From Curtobacterium sp. S6 (lineage in GTDB: Bacteria > Actinomycetota > Actinomycetes > Actinomycetales > Micrococcaceae), in the NCBI RefSeq assembly GCF_000710345.2, contig NZ_JHEL01000009.1, positions 124,001 through 188,000 on the forward strand: a stretch of 64,000 bases of DNA. The letters run 5' to 3'. Numbering within the stretch: position 1 is the first letter of the stretch; each line of letters starts with the position of its first letter. The translations under genes and the position numbers were made by a program. The notes beneath the pieces are model-generated. The model did no database searches and was not told the DNA's origin. It saw only the letters and a list, made by a program, of their open reading frames with translations. Positions 53,779 through 62,653 of the stretch are shown here, one piece after another.

Positions 53779-54690
53779 TCAGGCTTGGACGAGTTTGTCC
53801 CGAAGCTGCTGCACGACGTCTGGGGCGAGGCCGAGACCCTCGGCCAGATAGCGGTCGATGCCGCCATAGTTCTTCTCCATGGCGTCGAGGCCGGTCTGCA
53901 GGAAGCTCTTCTGGACGCCGAGCAATACGGCATTGGCCTCTGCGGCCTGATCCCCTTTCGCCTTGCGGATCTTTTCGGTGGTCGCCTCGACCCTGTCCTT
54001 GGTGTAGTCGTTCGTCGCAAGGTAGTTTGCCATCACGTCATCCGCGCTCGCACCGGCCGTCATCTGCAAGATGGCAGAAGTCCAGCCGGCCCGGTCCTTA
54101 CCCGCGGTGCAGTGGAATACGACGGGGCCATCGGACTGCGCGATCGTCGTGAGAACCTGCCCGAGACGATCCCTCATGCCCTGATCTGTGACGAATTGGT
54201 CGTTGGCTTCCTCGAGCAACTTCGCCGCGTCCTCCGGCGTGTCCATCTTGATGCTCGCGTCCGGATTTGCACCGGTGGCACCGCCAGAGACGTCGATGTT
54301 CACGTAGCGTGCCCCGTCCGGCACTCGGTCCGGATGCTCTTCGATCTCCTGGGGCGTGCGCAGATCGATCACGGTGGTGATGCCCAGCCCATTCAACGTT
54401 GAGAAGTCGGCATTGTTGAGCTCGAGGGCATTGGAGCGATAGGCGGTCTGGGGTCGGAGGGTGCCGCCATCGACCTTGTAGGAGGTATCGACACCCGCGA
54501 TGTCCCGAAAGTTGTCGGCGCTCTTCAGCCGGGGTGTATTCAGCGCGGTCGTCGTGCTGTGCGAGGAGCTGGGTTCGGCGGCAGGCTCGTTGGTCTGCGG
54601 TTGGCATCCACTGACCAGAAGCGCGACGGCGACCATGCCGGCGAATCCTGCGCAGGCCAGGGGCTTGAAACGGGACGGGGACTTGGACAT
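53779..54690 (-). CDS. Lipoprotein tyrosine/dual-specificity phosphatase (PtpB-like)
   Basis: 303 residues. A lipoprotein signal ends in LLVSGC near residue 29, then a Ser/Thr/Pro linker and a phosphatase domain. FRDIAGVDT near 62 and TTVIDLRTPQE near 108 are typical of the PtpB/SsuC-like group. The CX5R loop is HCTAGKDRAGW near 195. Secreted members remove phosphate from proteins or lipids (as mycobacterial PtpB). Here it would be anchored outside the membrane, an unusual place for an enzyme of this class. It is convergent with the broken transporter; its target is not known. Confidence 0.87.
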   Translation of the reverse strand: MSKSPSRFKPLACAGFAGMVAVALLVSGCQPQTNEPAAEPSSSHSTTTALNTPRLKSADNFRDIAGVDTSYKVDGGTLRPQTAYRSNALELNNADFSTLNGLGITTVIDLRTPQEIEEHPDRVPDGARYVNIDVSGGATGANPDASIKMDTPEDAAKLLEEANDQFVTDQGMRDRLGQVLTTIAQSDGPVVFHCTAGKDRAGWTSAILQMTAGASADDVMANYLATNDYTKDRVEATTEKIRKAKGDQAAEANAVLLGVQKSFLQTGLDAMEKNYGGIDRYLAEGLGLAPDVVQQLRDKLVQA

Positions 54691-54903
54691 GAGGTACCTC
54701 GAATAGATTGCGGTAAATCTGAGGTACCAGCATTGCTCAGAATCTTAACGAAAGGGTTTCGTTAGAACATGTGCGACGTGAACGGCTCATGGCCGTCAGG
54801 CAGGCTTCGCCGTTCCCCGCCCAACGTCAACCCCGTGGCTCTCCCTCGGTCCCGTTGGGATCTATATCCCGAACGCGTCGAGCCTCACTATGGCAAAGAG
54901 GTC

Positions 54904-54923
54904 TACTCTGTGATGCAGGTTAC
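54904..54923 (+). promoter_or_regulatory. Candidate operator at the HSD10-like gene promoter
   Basis: TACTCT (54904-54909) as -10, then at once GTGATGCAGGTTAC (54910-54923), which shares GTGA and GGTTAC and one central C with the site GTGACTCGGGTTAC at 55824. It is about 70 bases before the start at 54992. Confidence 0.5.
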
Positions 54924-54991
54924 GATGGATGGGAATCGTCACCCGCGTGGACTGCCGTATTTCGGCGGTCGCGCCCGAACGAAGGAGAAGC

Positions 54992-55756
54992 ATGGACATT
55001 CGTGGAACATCGGCCATCGTCACCGGGGGCGCCTCCGGTTTGGGGAAGGCTACCGCTCTTAGCCTGGTCGAGCAGGGCGCTCACGTGTATGTCTTCGACC
55101 TCGAACGAGCCGTCGACGCCGCAGAACCCGTGGACGGGGTCACGTACGTTCCCGTGGACGTGACCGATCCCGACTCCGTCCGCGACGGCGTTCAGCAAGC
55201 CGTGAACGGGGGGACCGGCCCGCTCCGGGTCACCGTCAATTGCGCCGGTATCGGCACCCCGGGGCGAATCCTCGGCAGAAACGGCGTCCACGACTTCGCT
55301 CAGTACACCGCGGTGATCACCGTGAATCTCATCGGGACCTTCCAGGTTCTGGCCCTGGCCGCGGAGGCCATCGCGCAGACCGATCCCGTGGACGAGGACG
55401 GCCAGCGCGGCGTCATCATCAATACCGCCTCCGTGGCGGCTTACGAGGGTCAGGTGGGCCAGGTTGCATACGCGAGCTCGAAGGGCGGCGTGGTCGGGCT
55501 GACCCTACCCGCCGCTCGTGACCTCTCCAGCAAGGGGATTCGCGTCAACACCATCGCTCCGGGGATCGTAGATACTCCCATGATGGCCGGGACCGATCCG
55601 AAATTCAGGGAAACCCTGGAACAGTCCGTCCCGTTCCCGCACCGACTGGCCAAGCCCGCCGAGTACGCGGAATTGGCCTTGGACATCATTCGGCACGACT
55701 ATCTCAACGGCCAGGTGACCCGCATGGACGGCGCCATTCGCATGACCCCGCGGTAG
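54992..55756 (+). CDS. SDR: 3-hydroxyacyl-CoA dehydrogenase type II / HSD10-like
   Basis: 254 residues. The nucleotide motif IVTGGASGLGKATA lies near residue 9, NCAGIG near 87, a Ser in IINTASVAAYEG near 152 and the catalytic YASSKGG near 168. The group includes HSD17B10 (3-hydroxy-2-methylbutyryl-CoA dehydrogenase), a step in isoleucine and branched acyl-CoA oxidation. AAGGAG precedes ATG 54992. The acyl-CoA dehydrogenase gene 170 bases downstream has its own promoter and a matching operator-like site. Confidence 0.9.
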   Translation: MDIRGTSAIVTGGASGLGKATALSLVEQGAHVYVFDLERAVDAAEPVDGVTYVPVDVTDPDSVRDGVQQAVNGGTGPLRVTVNCAGIGTPGRILGRNGVHDFAQYTAVITVNLIGTFQVLALAAEAIAQTDPVDEDGQRGVIINTASVAAYEGQVGQVAYASSKGGVVGLTLPAARDLSSKGIRVNTIAPGIVDTPMMAGTDPKFRETLEQSVPFPHRLAKPAEYAELALDIIRHDYLNGQVTRMDGAIRMTPR

Positions 55757-55817
55757 CCCCGGCCGCCGAGCGGGGCCGCCGGTGTACGGTGTTTCCCATA
55801 CCGGCGGTACCGGGTAT

Positions 55818-55837
55818 TAGACTGTGACTCGGGTTAC
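55818..55837 (+). promoter_or_regulatory. Operator-like palindrome at the acyl-CoA dehydrogenase promoter
   Basis: TAGACT (55818-55823), a likely -10, is followed at once by GTGACTCGGGTTAC (55824-55837). The palindrome is nearly perfect (ideal GTGACYCGRGTCAC). It is about 90 bases upstream of the gene at 55928. No good -35 is seen; ATACC/GGTAT arms flank the region at 55798-55817. Confidence 0.6.
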
Positions 55838-55927
55838 CCGGAGCGTCACCGCCTGGACCGCCCGGCGCCGGTCGTGCCATGACCGGCGCCCTCGACCGTC
55901 AAGAGCCCGTTACTCAAAGGAGAGACC

Positions 55928-57127
55928 GTGAGCCCCGTGAACCCCGAGACGTCATACGACCTCACCGACCCCGTGGACGCCGACTACCTCGGCGTGTTCT
56001 CAGACCTCGACGAATCCGACCGTGAAGCGTGGTCACTGGCCCGCCAATATGGCCGCGAGATTCTTCCGCTCATTAATGGGTACTGGGACAGGTCGGAATA
56101 CCCGCTCGACCTGGTGCGTCGCATCGGCGAGCTCGACCTCATGACGGACGGCCTGGATGTGCCCGGGCACCGTAAGCTTTCCCCGTTGGGCGCCGGCCTC
56201 GTGACCATGGAACTTTCCCGATGGGACGGCTCCATGGCAACGGCGGTCGCGGTGCAGGGCGGTCTCGCGCTTCGTTCGGTGGCACTCTACGGTTCGGAAG
56301 AGCAGAAGAAGAAGTACCTGGATCCCCTCGCAGACGCCAGCATCCTCGGATCCTTCGCCCTGACCGAACCGGATCACGGCTCGGACTCCGTCTCGTTGGA
56401 GACCCGCGCGGTCAAGAGCGGTTCCGAATACATCTTGACCGGTGAGAAGAAGTGGATCGGCAACGGTGCCTCCGGCGGAATCACCGTGGTGTGGGCGCGG
56501 GACGAGGAGAATAACGTTCGCGGGTTCATCGTCGATCAGGACTCGGACGGGTACGACGCCGAGGTCATTGAGGGCAAGGGAACGTTACGGGCGATCCACC
56601 AGGCGCGGATCAGCCTCAACGGCGTGCGGGTGCACGAATCTCAGCTGCTCCCGGGCGTGAAGACGTTCAAGGATGTCTCACAGGTTCTGGTCCAGACCCG
56701 CGTGGGCGTCGCCTGGTCCGCGCTGGGCCACGCGATCGCCGGATACGAGGCCGCGCTGGAATACAGCCAGCAACGCATCCAGTTCGGCAAGCCCCTGGCC
56801 AAATTCCAGATGGTTCAGGAACGGCTGGTCAAGATGCTCTCCGAGATCACCGACATGCAGCTCATGTCGGCGCGCATCGCGCAGCTCCAGGAGGCCGGCA
56901 CGCTACGGGACCAGCAGGCCAGCCTGTTCAAGGTCCACAACACGACCAAGGCCCGCGAGGTGCTTTCCACCGCGCGTGACCTGCTCGGCGGCAACGGCGT
57001 GCTCCTGGAAAACCACGTCATCCGCCACATGTTCGATATCGAGGGCGTGCACACCTACGAGGGCACCGAGAATATTCAGCGGCTCATCGTGGGGCGCGAC
57101 ATCACGGGCCAGTCGGCCTTCGCCTAG
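55928..57127 (+). CDS. Acyl-CoA dehydrogenase (glutaryl-CoA dehydrogenase-like)
   Basis: 399 residues, a second acyl-CoA dehydrogenase differing from the one at 49.9 kb. GSFALTEPDHGSD lies near residue 140, ILTGEKKWIGNG near 168, DLLGGNGV near 352 and the catalytic Glu in HTYEGTENIQRLIVGR near 376. GTG 55928 follows AAAGGAGAGA. It should oxidise short-chain or branched acyl-CoA (glutaryl, isobutyryl or 2-methylbutyryl) and donate electrons to ETF. A shared promoter-site pattern ties it to the valine operon. Confidence 0.92.
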   Translation: MSPVNPETSYDLTDPVDADYLGVFSDLDESDREAWSLARQYGREILPLINGYWDRSEYPLDLVRRIGELDLMTDGLDVPGHRKLSPLGAGLVTMELSRWDGSMATAVAVQGGLALRSVALYGSEEQKKKYLDPLADASILGSFALTEPDHGSDSVSLETRAVKSGSEYILTGEKKWIGNGASGGITVVWARDEENNVRGFIVDQDSDGYDAEVIEGKGTLRAIHQARISLNGVRVHESQLLPGVKTFKDVSQVLVQTRVGVAWSALGHAIAGYEAALEYSQQRIQFGKPLAKFQMVQERLVKMLSEITDMQLMSARIAQLQEAGTLRDQQASLFKVHNTTKAREVLSTARDLLGGNGVLLENHVIRHMFDIEGVHTYEGTENIQRLIVGRDITGQSAFA

Positions 57128-57132
57128 GATCG

Positions 57133-57174
57133 CACGGGCGCCGCGGACGGGTGATGCCCAGTCGCGGCGCCGTG
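57133..57174. terminator. Hairpin between convergent genes
   Basis: CACGGGCGCCGCG (57133-57145) and CGCGGCGCCGTG (57163-57174) pair over 12 bases with one bulged G. It lies between the acyl-CoA dehydrogenase and the leftward FMN-oxidoreductase genes. Confidence 0.6.
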
Positions 57175-57177
57175 CCG

Positions 57178-58737
57178 CTAGTTCACGCGCGTGTGCTGGT
57201 GCCGCGTGACCATGAAGGACTCCGGGTCCGAGCGGTTCCACGGCTCCATCCACTCGTCGGGCGCGGTGCCGTCCAGGAGCGCATTGGTCGTCAGCCACGT
57301 GTACATCTTGCGGTAAGAAGCCGAACTCGTGGAGTCGATCCGGTGCATGACGTGCTCCGGGCCGAGGTCCTTGAACGAATGTAGGCCCATCGAGGCCAGG
57401 ATGCGCATCGCCGAGTTCATGGTCCCCACGTGGAAGTTCTTGACGCGCTCACCCTTATTGCCGACGTCGATGCCGCGTGCCAACCGGGGATCCTGGGTTG
57501 CGACGCCCGAGGGGCACTTATTGGTATTGCACTTCTGCGCCTGGATGCATCCGGTGGCCATCATCATGCCGCGCGCACTGTTGGTGAAATCGGCGCCGAG
57601 GGCCATGCGCCGGATGATGTCCGCTCCACCGACGACCTTGCCCGCGACGCCGACCGCAACCCGATCCCGGAGCCCGACTCCCACGAGGGCGTTGTGGACC
57701 GTGATCAGCCCTTCGGTCAGGGGCATGCCGACGGCGTCCTCGAACTCGACCGGGGCGGCGCCGGTGCCGCCTTCGGAACCGTCCACCGTGATCCAGTCAG
57801 GGGTAATGCCCGTTTCGAGCATCGCCTTGCATACCGCGAGGACCTCGATCCGGGAACCGACGCAGAACTTGATGCCGACCGGCTTGCCGTTGGCGGCCTT
57901 GCGCACCCGATCTACGAAGTAGATGAGTTCGCGAGGGGTCGAGAATTCCGGGTGTGCCGCGGGGCTGACGCAGGTTTCTCCCTGGGGCACGCCGCGGGCC
58001 TCGGCGATCTCGTCGGTGACCTTGTCGCCGGGGAGCACGCCGCCGAGACCAGGCTTGGCGCCCTGGCTCAACTTAATGAGAATGGCCTTGACCTGAGGCT
58101 TGGCCGCTTTCTGGGCGAAGATCGCGTCGTCGAAGCGGCCCTCCGAGGTGCGGCAGCCGAAGTATCCCGAGCCGAATTCCCAGATGATGTCCGCGTCGTA
58201 TTTCAGGTGATACTTAGTCAGCCCGCCCTCGCCGGTTTCTTGCGAGAATCCGCCCATAGCCGCACCCTTGTTCATCGCCATGACCGCGTTCGCGGAGAGG
58301 GCGCCGAAACTCATCGACGAAATGTTAAACAGGGAGATGTCGTACGGCTGGGTGCAGTCCGGCCCACCGAGATGCTGCCGCGGTGCCTTGTCGAGCGGGG
58401 CCACGGGGGCCATGGTGTGGAGCAGGAAGTCGTGCCCGGGCCGCAGAACCTTCCGCTCGGTCCCGAAGGCCTGCTCGCCGCCGAGCCCCTTGGAACGCTC
58501 GTAGATCATCGTCCGGGTGTCACGATCAAACGGCCGACCGTCGTAGTTATTTTCGATGAAGTACTGCTGGATTTCGGGGCGGATGAACTCCATGAAGTAC
58601 CGAGCGTGGCCCAGAACAGGGAAGTTGCGCAGAATCGTGTGCTTCTTCTGAAGGACGTCGTGGGCGGCCACCCCCAGGAGGCCGGCAGCTCCCGTGATAC
58701 CGAGGGACTTCGCGACGCGTTTTGCTGACCGGGACAT
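57178..58737 (-). CDS. FMN-binding glutamate synthase family protein (membrane-associated)
   Basis: 519 residues with the glutamate-synthase central/FMN domain but no glutaminase or NADPH domain. A hydrophobic stretch near residue 10-30 could anchor or target it. FMN-domain features are SSMSFGALSANAVMAMNKGA near 140, ILIKLSQGAKPGLGGVLPG near 225, TVDGSEGGTGAAP near 315 and a Cys cluster, CIQAQKCNTNKCPSG near 420 (Fe-S type). Such single proteins are common in actinobacteria with no firm role. ATG 58737 is divergent from the PabB-like gene. Confidence 0.88.
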   Translation of the reverse strand: MSRSAKRVAKSLGITGAAGLLGVAAHDVLQKKHTILRNFPVLGHARYFMEFIRPEIQQYFIENNYDGRPFDRDTRTMIYERSKGLGGEQAFGTERKVLRPGHDFLLHTMAPVAPLDKAPRQHLGGPDCTQPYDISLFNISSMSFGALSANAVMAMNKGAAMGGFSQETGEGGLTKYHLKYDADIIWEFGSGYFGCRTSEGRFDDAIFAQKAAKPQVKAILIKLSQGAKPGLGGVLPGDKVTDEIAEARGVPQGETCVSPAAHPEFSTPRELIYFVDRVRKAANGKPVGIKFCVGSRIEVLAVCKAMLETGITPDWITVDGSEGGTGAAPVEFEDAVGMPLTEGLITVHNALVGVGLRDRVAVGVAGKVVGGADIIRRMALGADFTNSARGMMMATGCIQAQKCNTNKCPSGVATQDPRLARGIDVGNKGERVKNFHVGTMNSAMRILASMGLHSFKDLGPEHVMHRIDSTSSASYRKMYTWLTTNALLDGTAPDEWMEPWNRSDPESFMVTRHQHTRVN

Positions 58738-58820
58738 ACTCACTCCTTGACGGCGGTCGAGGTTTCGGCCGCCACGATAGGCCTGATCGCCGAGCGGTTC
58801 GACGTGGAAAAATATCGTCC

Positions 58821-60323
58821 ATGCACTCGCACAGTTGTCCCCATGGTAGCCCCGAGCACCAGACGACCTCGCGTGCCACTCGGGTGGACGCCCGGGGGTT
58901 CGCCGCCGACGCCGGCCCCGTTCTGGCACGGCTCGTCCGCCGCGCCGAACGCGAGGACGGAACGGAGGTCCGCTACGCGTTCTGGTTGGATTCCGCCTCA
59001 TCGGGGCGGGTGGGCGGCGCGGCGGCCCGGTGGAGCGTCTTCGGGATGGCCTCCGAGGTCTTGCGCTGTGAGGACGCAGACGCGGAGAAGCCGAGCGTCG
59101 ATGTGCTGGGTCCCGACGCCACATTCCGGCAATCACGCGCGGGAACGATCTTCGATGTGCTCGAGGAAGCCCTTCGGCAGCGGGCGGACGCACGGCCCCT
59201 CGCATCGGAGGAAGCGGTGCCCGAGCGGGTGCTCGCCTGGAGTCACGCGTGGTTCGGCTATTGCGGGTACGAGGTTAAAGGGGCTTTGGGTGCGCCGAAC
59301 GCTTACCGGGCCGCCACGCCGGATGCCGTGTGGATGAGCTCCGACCGCCTCGTCGTGATCGATCACCACGTCGAGGAAGCGTGGATCATCGGTGATCGGG
59401 AGTGGACCACCAGGGTCCTCGAAGCGACGCGCGCACCGCGGGAACCGCTCGCCCCGGAGGCCTACGCCGTCCCCGCGCTGCCCCCGCCCGATGCCGCGAC
59501 CTATCGGCGCTGCGTCGAGGCGGCGTTGGAAGAGATCCGGGAGGGCAACTCGTACGAGGTATGTCTGACGGCCGAATCGCGGGGGAGCATTCGACGTCCC
59601 TGGGGCTTCCACGCGGCCCTGGAGATGTATCGCGCCCAGCGCCTCGGCAATCCGGCGCCCCACGCTGCCTTCCTGTGGTGCGACGACGTCGCCGTATTAT
59701 CCTCCAGCCCCGAGCGCTTCGTCTCGGTCGACGATCAAGGATGGTGCGAGGCCAAGCCGATCAAGGGAACCGTGCGCCGGTCTGGGGACGCGGCCCAGGA
59801 CGCCGCGGCGGCGCGATGGCTGAGCCACGACCCCAAGACGCGGGCCGAAAACCTGATGATCGTTGACCTGATGCGCAACGACTTTTCCAAGGTCTGCGAC
59901 CCCGGCTCGATACGGGTTCCGGTGCTCATGGGCATCGAAAGCTACGCGACGGTGCACCAACTCGTATCGACGGTCCGGGGGCGCCTGACCCGTGGCCGAA
60001 CCGTGATCGATGCGCTCAAGGCCGCGTTTCCCGGGGGATCGATGACCGGCGCGCCGAAGCCGAGCACCCTGGAGATCATCCAACGGCTGGAAGGACGAGC
60101 CCGCGGTATCTACTCGGGTGCCCTCGGCGCCTTGTCGCACTGCGGCAGCGATCTGTCCATCGTCATCCGCACCGCGGTGCTCACCCCGGGGCCGGACGGC
60201 GAAGGCATCCGGCTGAGCGTCGGCGCGGGCGGCGCGATCGTCGCGGACTCCGATCCCGAGGATGAATACGAGGAAATGCTGATCAAACTGGCGGCCCCGT
60301 TGCGCCGGACTCACCCGAGGTGA
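58821..60323 (+). CDS. pabB: Chorismate-binding enzyme: aminodeoxychorismate synthase component I
   Basis: 500 residues. The chorismate domain has EAKPIKGTVRRSGD near residue 318, where the Lys of PIKGT is the PabB-type residue (anthranilate synthases have PIAGT), then LMIVDLMRNDFSKVCDPG near 350, FPGGSMTGAPKPSTLEI near 405 and GIYSGALGAL near 430. The product is 4-amino-4-deoxychorismate for folate synthesis, made with a PabA partner not in the window. ATG 58821 is used although weakly spaced from GGAAA. A salicylate or isochorismate role is less likely. Confidence 0.86.
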   Translation: MHSHSCPHGSPEHQTTSRATRVDARGFAADAGPVLARLVRRAEREDGTEVRYAFWLDSASSGRVGGAAARWSVFGMASEVLRCEDADAEKPSVDVLGPDATFRQSRAGTIFDVLEEALRQRADARPLASEEAVPERVLAWSHAWFGYCGYEVKGALGAPNAYRAATPDAVWMSSDRLVVIDHHVEEAWIIGDREWTTRVLEATRAPREPLAPEAYAVPALPPPDAATYRRCVEAALEEIREGNSYEVCLTAESRGSIRRPWGFHAALEMYRAQRLGNPAPHAAFLWCDDVAVLSSSPERFVSVDDQGWCEAKPIKGTVRRSGDAAQDAAAARWLSHDPKTRAENLMIVDLMRNDFSKVCDPGSIRVPVLMGIESYATVHQLVSTVRGRLTRGRTVIDALKAAFPGGSMTGAPKPSTLEIIQRLEGRARGIYSGALGALSHCGSDLSIVIRTAVLTPGPDGEGIRLSVGAGGAIVADSDPEDEYEEMLIKLAAPLRRTHPR

Positions 60324-60389
60324 AGCCTTCGGGATGCTCCGGCGATCGCGTTGCCGCGGGCGCCGGGAGGGCCGCCCGGGGCCGGTGAA

Positions 60390-60418
60390 TCAACCGAAAG
60401 GTTGAGGCGGATTCAACC
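60390..60418. promoter_or_regulatory. Triple TCAACC/GGTTGA motif upstream of DUF2871
   Basis: TCAACC (60390-60395), GGTTGA (60400-60405) and TCAACC (60413-60418) alternate in orientation, with 4- and 7-base gaps. They form either a small hairpin or a cluster of binding half-sites. They lie about 110 bases upstream of the DUF2871-transporter pair. The rest of the 60324-60526 gap shows GAAAT/ATTTC arms near 60455-60470 and no gene. Confidence 0.45.
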
Positions 60419-60526
60419 ATTCCTGCCATGACGTTCGCGCGCTGACTTGGTGAAATTGAAATTACAGATTTCGCAGAACCACGTCAGTGGGGAAACCCCG
60501 CCACGACGCACGCTTGAAGGAGCATC

Positions 60527-60973
60527 ATGAAAAAGCTGTTTAACGCCGCATTCATCTACATGGTGGTGGGAGTCCTCTCGGGACTTTTCTACCGTGAGTT
60601 CACCAAGGCCCAGGATTTCCCCGAGGGTGGTTTCACGCAGCTCAGCGTGGTGCACACGCACGTGTTGACCCTGGGGTTCATCGTGCTCCTCATCGTGTTG
60701 GCCCTGGAGAAGGTCTTGGGGATCTCTCGTAGCCCCAAGCTGTTCACCTGGTTCTTTTGGCTGTACAACGCGGGCGTCGTCGTGACCTCCGGAACCATGG
60801 TGTGGCACGGGATCCTGACCGTCCTGGGCGATGAGTCCAGCGCCATGATCTCGGGCATCGCCGGCCTCGGCCACATTTTCATCACCGCCGGGATGGTTGT
60901 CCTGTTCATCGCCCTGCGCCGCGCGATCGTCCGTGACCAGAAGGGTGCCTCGGCGGTGGAGGCCTCGGCATGA
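60527..60973 (+). CDS. DUF2871 family membrane protein
   Basis: 148 residues with four membrane segments. FIYMVVGVLSGLFYREFTK near residue 10 and the conserved TQLSVVHTHVLTLGFIVLLI near 38 are typical of DUF2871; several His residues lie in membrane segments (THTHV-like, WHG, GHIF). No established function exists; heme or metal binding is possible. The AUGA overlap with the next gene (60970-60973) couples it to an MFS exporter. Confidence 0.85.
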   Translation: MKKLFNAAFIYMVVGVLSGLFYREFTKAQDFPEGGFTQLSVVHTHVLTLGFIVLLIVLALEKVLGISRSPKLFTWFFWLYNAGVVVTSGTMVWHGILTVLGDESSAMISGIAGLGHIFITAGMVVLFIALRRAIVRDQKGASAVEASA

Positions 60974-62637
60974 ATTCCGACGCCGGAGCGAATGCGGTCG
61001 AGGGCGAGGTGACCAAGCCGCGGCCGAAGGACTGGTTCGCGCTCGCGGTCTTGGCAACCGGCCTGGGCGTGATCGTCCTCGACGGCACGATCGTGGGCGT
61101 CGCCCTGCCCGCGATCATCTCGGATCTCAACCTCGATCTCACGGACGCCCAGTGGGTCAACAGCCTCTATGCGGTTCTTCTCGCCGCGCTGCTGCTGTCC
61201 ACGGGTAAGCTCTCGGACCGTTGGGGCCGCAAGGTCATGTTCCTCGTCGGCCTGGCGGTCTTCATGGGCGGCAGCCTCTTCGCCGCCATGACGGCCTCCG
61301 CCGGCCCGCTCATCGGCGCCCGCGCGGTTCAGGCCGTGGGCGCGGCGTTCATCATGCCGTCCACGCTCTCCACGGTCAATGCGGTGTTTCGCGGCAAGTA
61401 CCGGGCCCCCGCGTTCGGCGTGTGGGGTGCGGTGATGTCGGGCGCGGCAGCGATCGGCCCGCTGGCCGGTGGCGCGTTGACGCAGTGGGCGTCGTGGCAC
61501 TGGATCTTCCTGATCAACATCCCGCTCGGCCTGATCATCGCGGTGGCGGCGATCCTGACGGTTCCTTCCACGCGCAGCGCGGAGCGGCGAAAGGGCGCCG
61601 ACGTCGACGGCGCGATGCTGAGCGCGATCGGCTTCGGCGCGATCGTTTTTGCCGTCATCGAGGGACCGGACCTTGGCTGGTGGAAGCCGTCGGACGACTT
61701 CTCGATCTTCGGGTGGGTCTGGCCGCAGTCGGCTCCGGTATCGATCGTTCCGGTGACCCTGGCGATCGGCATCGTGGCGATCGTCCTGTTCGGCGTGTGG
61801 GAACGGCACCGGGAGAAAGTCCGGCGGTCGGCGCTGTTGAACCTCGACCTCTTCACGTTCTCGACCTTCTCCTGGGGCAACCTGACCGCAGCGATGGTCG
61901 CCGTGGGCGAGTTCGCCATCATCTTCGTGATTCCTCTCTACCTGACCAACGCGCTCGGGCTGAATCTCATGGGGTCGGGGCTGGTGCTCGCGGCGATGGC
62001 CATCGGTGCCTTTTTCTCGGGGGCGTCCGCGCGGCACCTGGCCGCCAAGTTCGGGGCCGAAGGGACCGTGCTGATCGGCCTCGGCCTGGAGGTTCTGGGC
62101 ACGTTGGCGCTGGCCCTCATGGTGGGCCCGTCGACCCCTGGCTGGGTCGTGGCGATTCCGCTGGTCGTCTACGGCTTGGGCCTCGGCCTGGCGTCGGCGC
62201 AGCTGACCGGCACGGTCCTCCGGGATATTCCGGTGGATGTTTCCGGTCAGGCATCGGCGACGCAGTCCACGGTTCGCCAGATCGGTTCGGCCCTCGGCAC
62301 CGCGTTCGCCGGTGCGGCGCTGTCCGTGTCGCTGAGCATGACGCTGCCCGCGTCGCTGGACGGCACCGGTCTGAATCAGGAGACCTCGGATCGGCTCGCG
62401 GACGCCACGCGGCAATCCGCGGGCGGAACGATCCCGCAGCTCCAGGGCCAGGTCGACGCAGGTCAGGCGGGGCCGGCCTCGCATACCGTGATCGACGCGC
62501 TGACGACGGGATTCGCCGATGCCACGCGGTGGGCCCTGATCGTGGCCACGGTCTTTCTCGTCCTCGGGTTCGTGGGCGCGGTTCGGTTGCGTCGGGCCTC
62601 GGCTCGTTCTCAGGCCACCCAACGCGATGCGTCGTGA
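60970..62637 (+). CDS. MFS transporter, DHA2 family (14 membrane segments)
   Basis: 555 residues with 14 membrane segments and DHA2 motifs: VIVLDGTIVGVALPAI near residue 34, GKLSDRWGRKVMFLVGL near 77 and GVWGAVMSGAAAIGPLAGG (motif C) near 148. It likely exports drugs, dyes or lipids by proton antiport. The four-base overlap with DUF2871 suggests a common purpose. The C-terminal loop includes a long polar segment near 450-510. Confidence 0.9.
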   Translation: MNSDAGANAVEGEVTKPRPKDWFALAVLATGLGVIVLDGTIVGVALPAIISDLNLDLTDAQWVNSLYAVLLAALLLSTGKLSDRWGRKVMFLVGLAVFMGGSLFAAMTASAGPLIGARAVQAVGAAFIMPSTLSTVNAVFRGKYRAPAFGVWGAVMSGAAAIGPLAGGALTQWASWHWIFLINIPLGLIIAVAAILTVPSTRSAERRKGADVDGAMLSAIGFGAIVFAVIEGPDLGWWKPSDDFSIFGWVWPQSAPVSIVPVTLAIGIVAIVLFGVWERHREKVRRSALLNLDLFTFSTFSWGNLTAAMVAVGEFAIIFVIPLYLTNALGLNLMGSGLVLAAMAIGAFFSGASARHLAAKFGAEGTVLIGLGLEVLGTLALALMVGPSTPGWVVAIPLVVYGLGLGLASAQLTGTVLRDIPVDVSGQASATQSTVRQIGSALGTAFAGAALSVSLSMTLPASLDGTGLNQETSDRLADATRQSAGGTIPQLQGQVDAGQAGPASHTVIDALTTGFADATRWALIVATVFLVLGFVGAVRLRRASARSQATQRDAS

Positions 62638-62653
62638 CCCGTAGAATGGCCGC

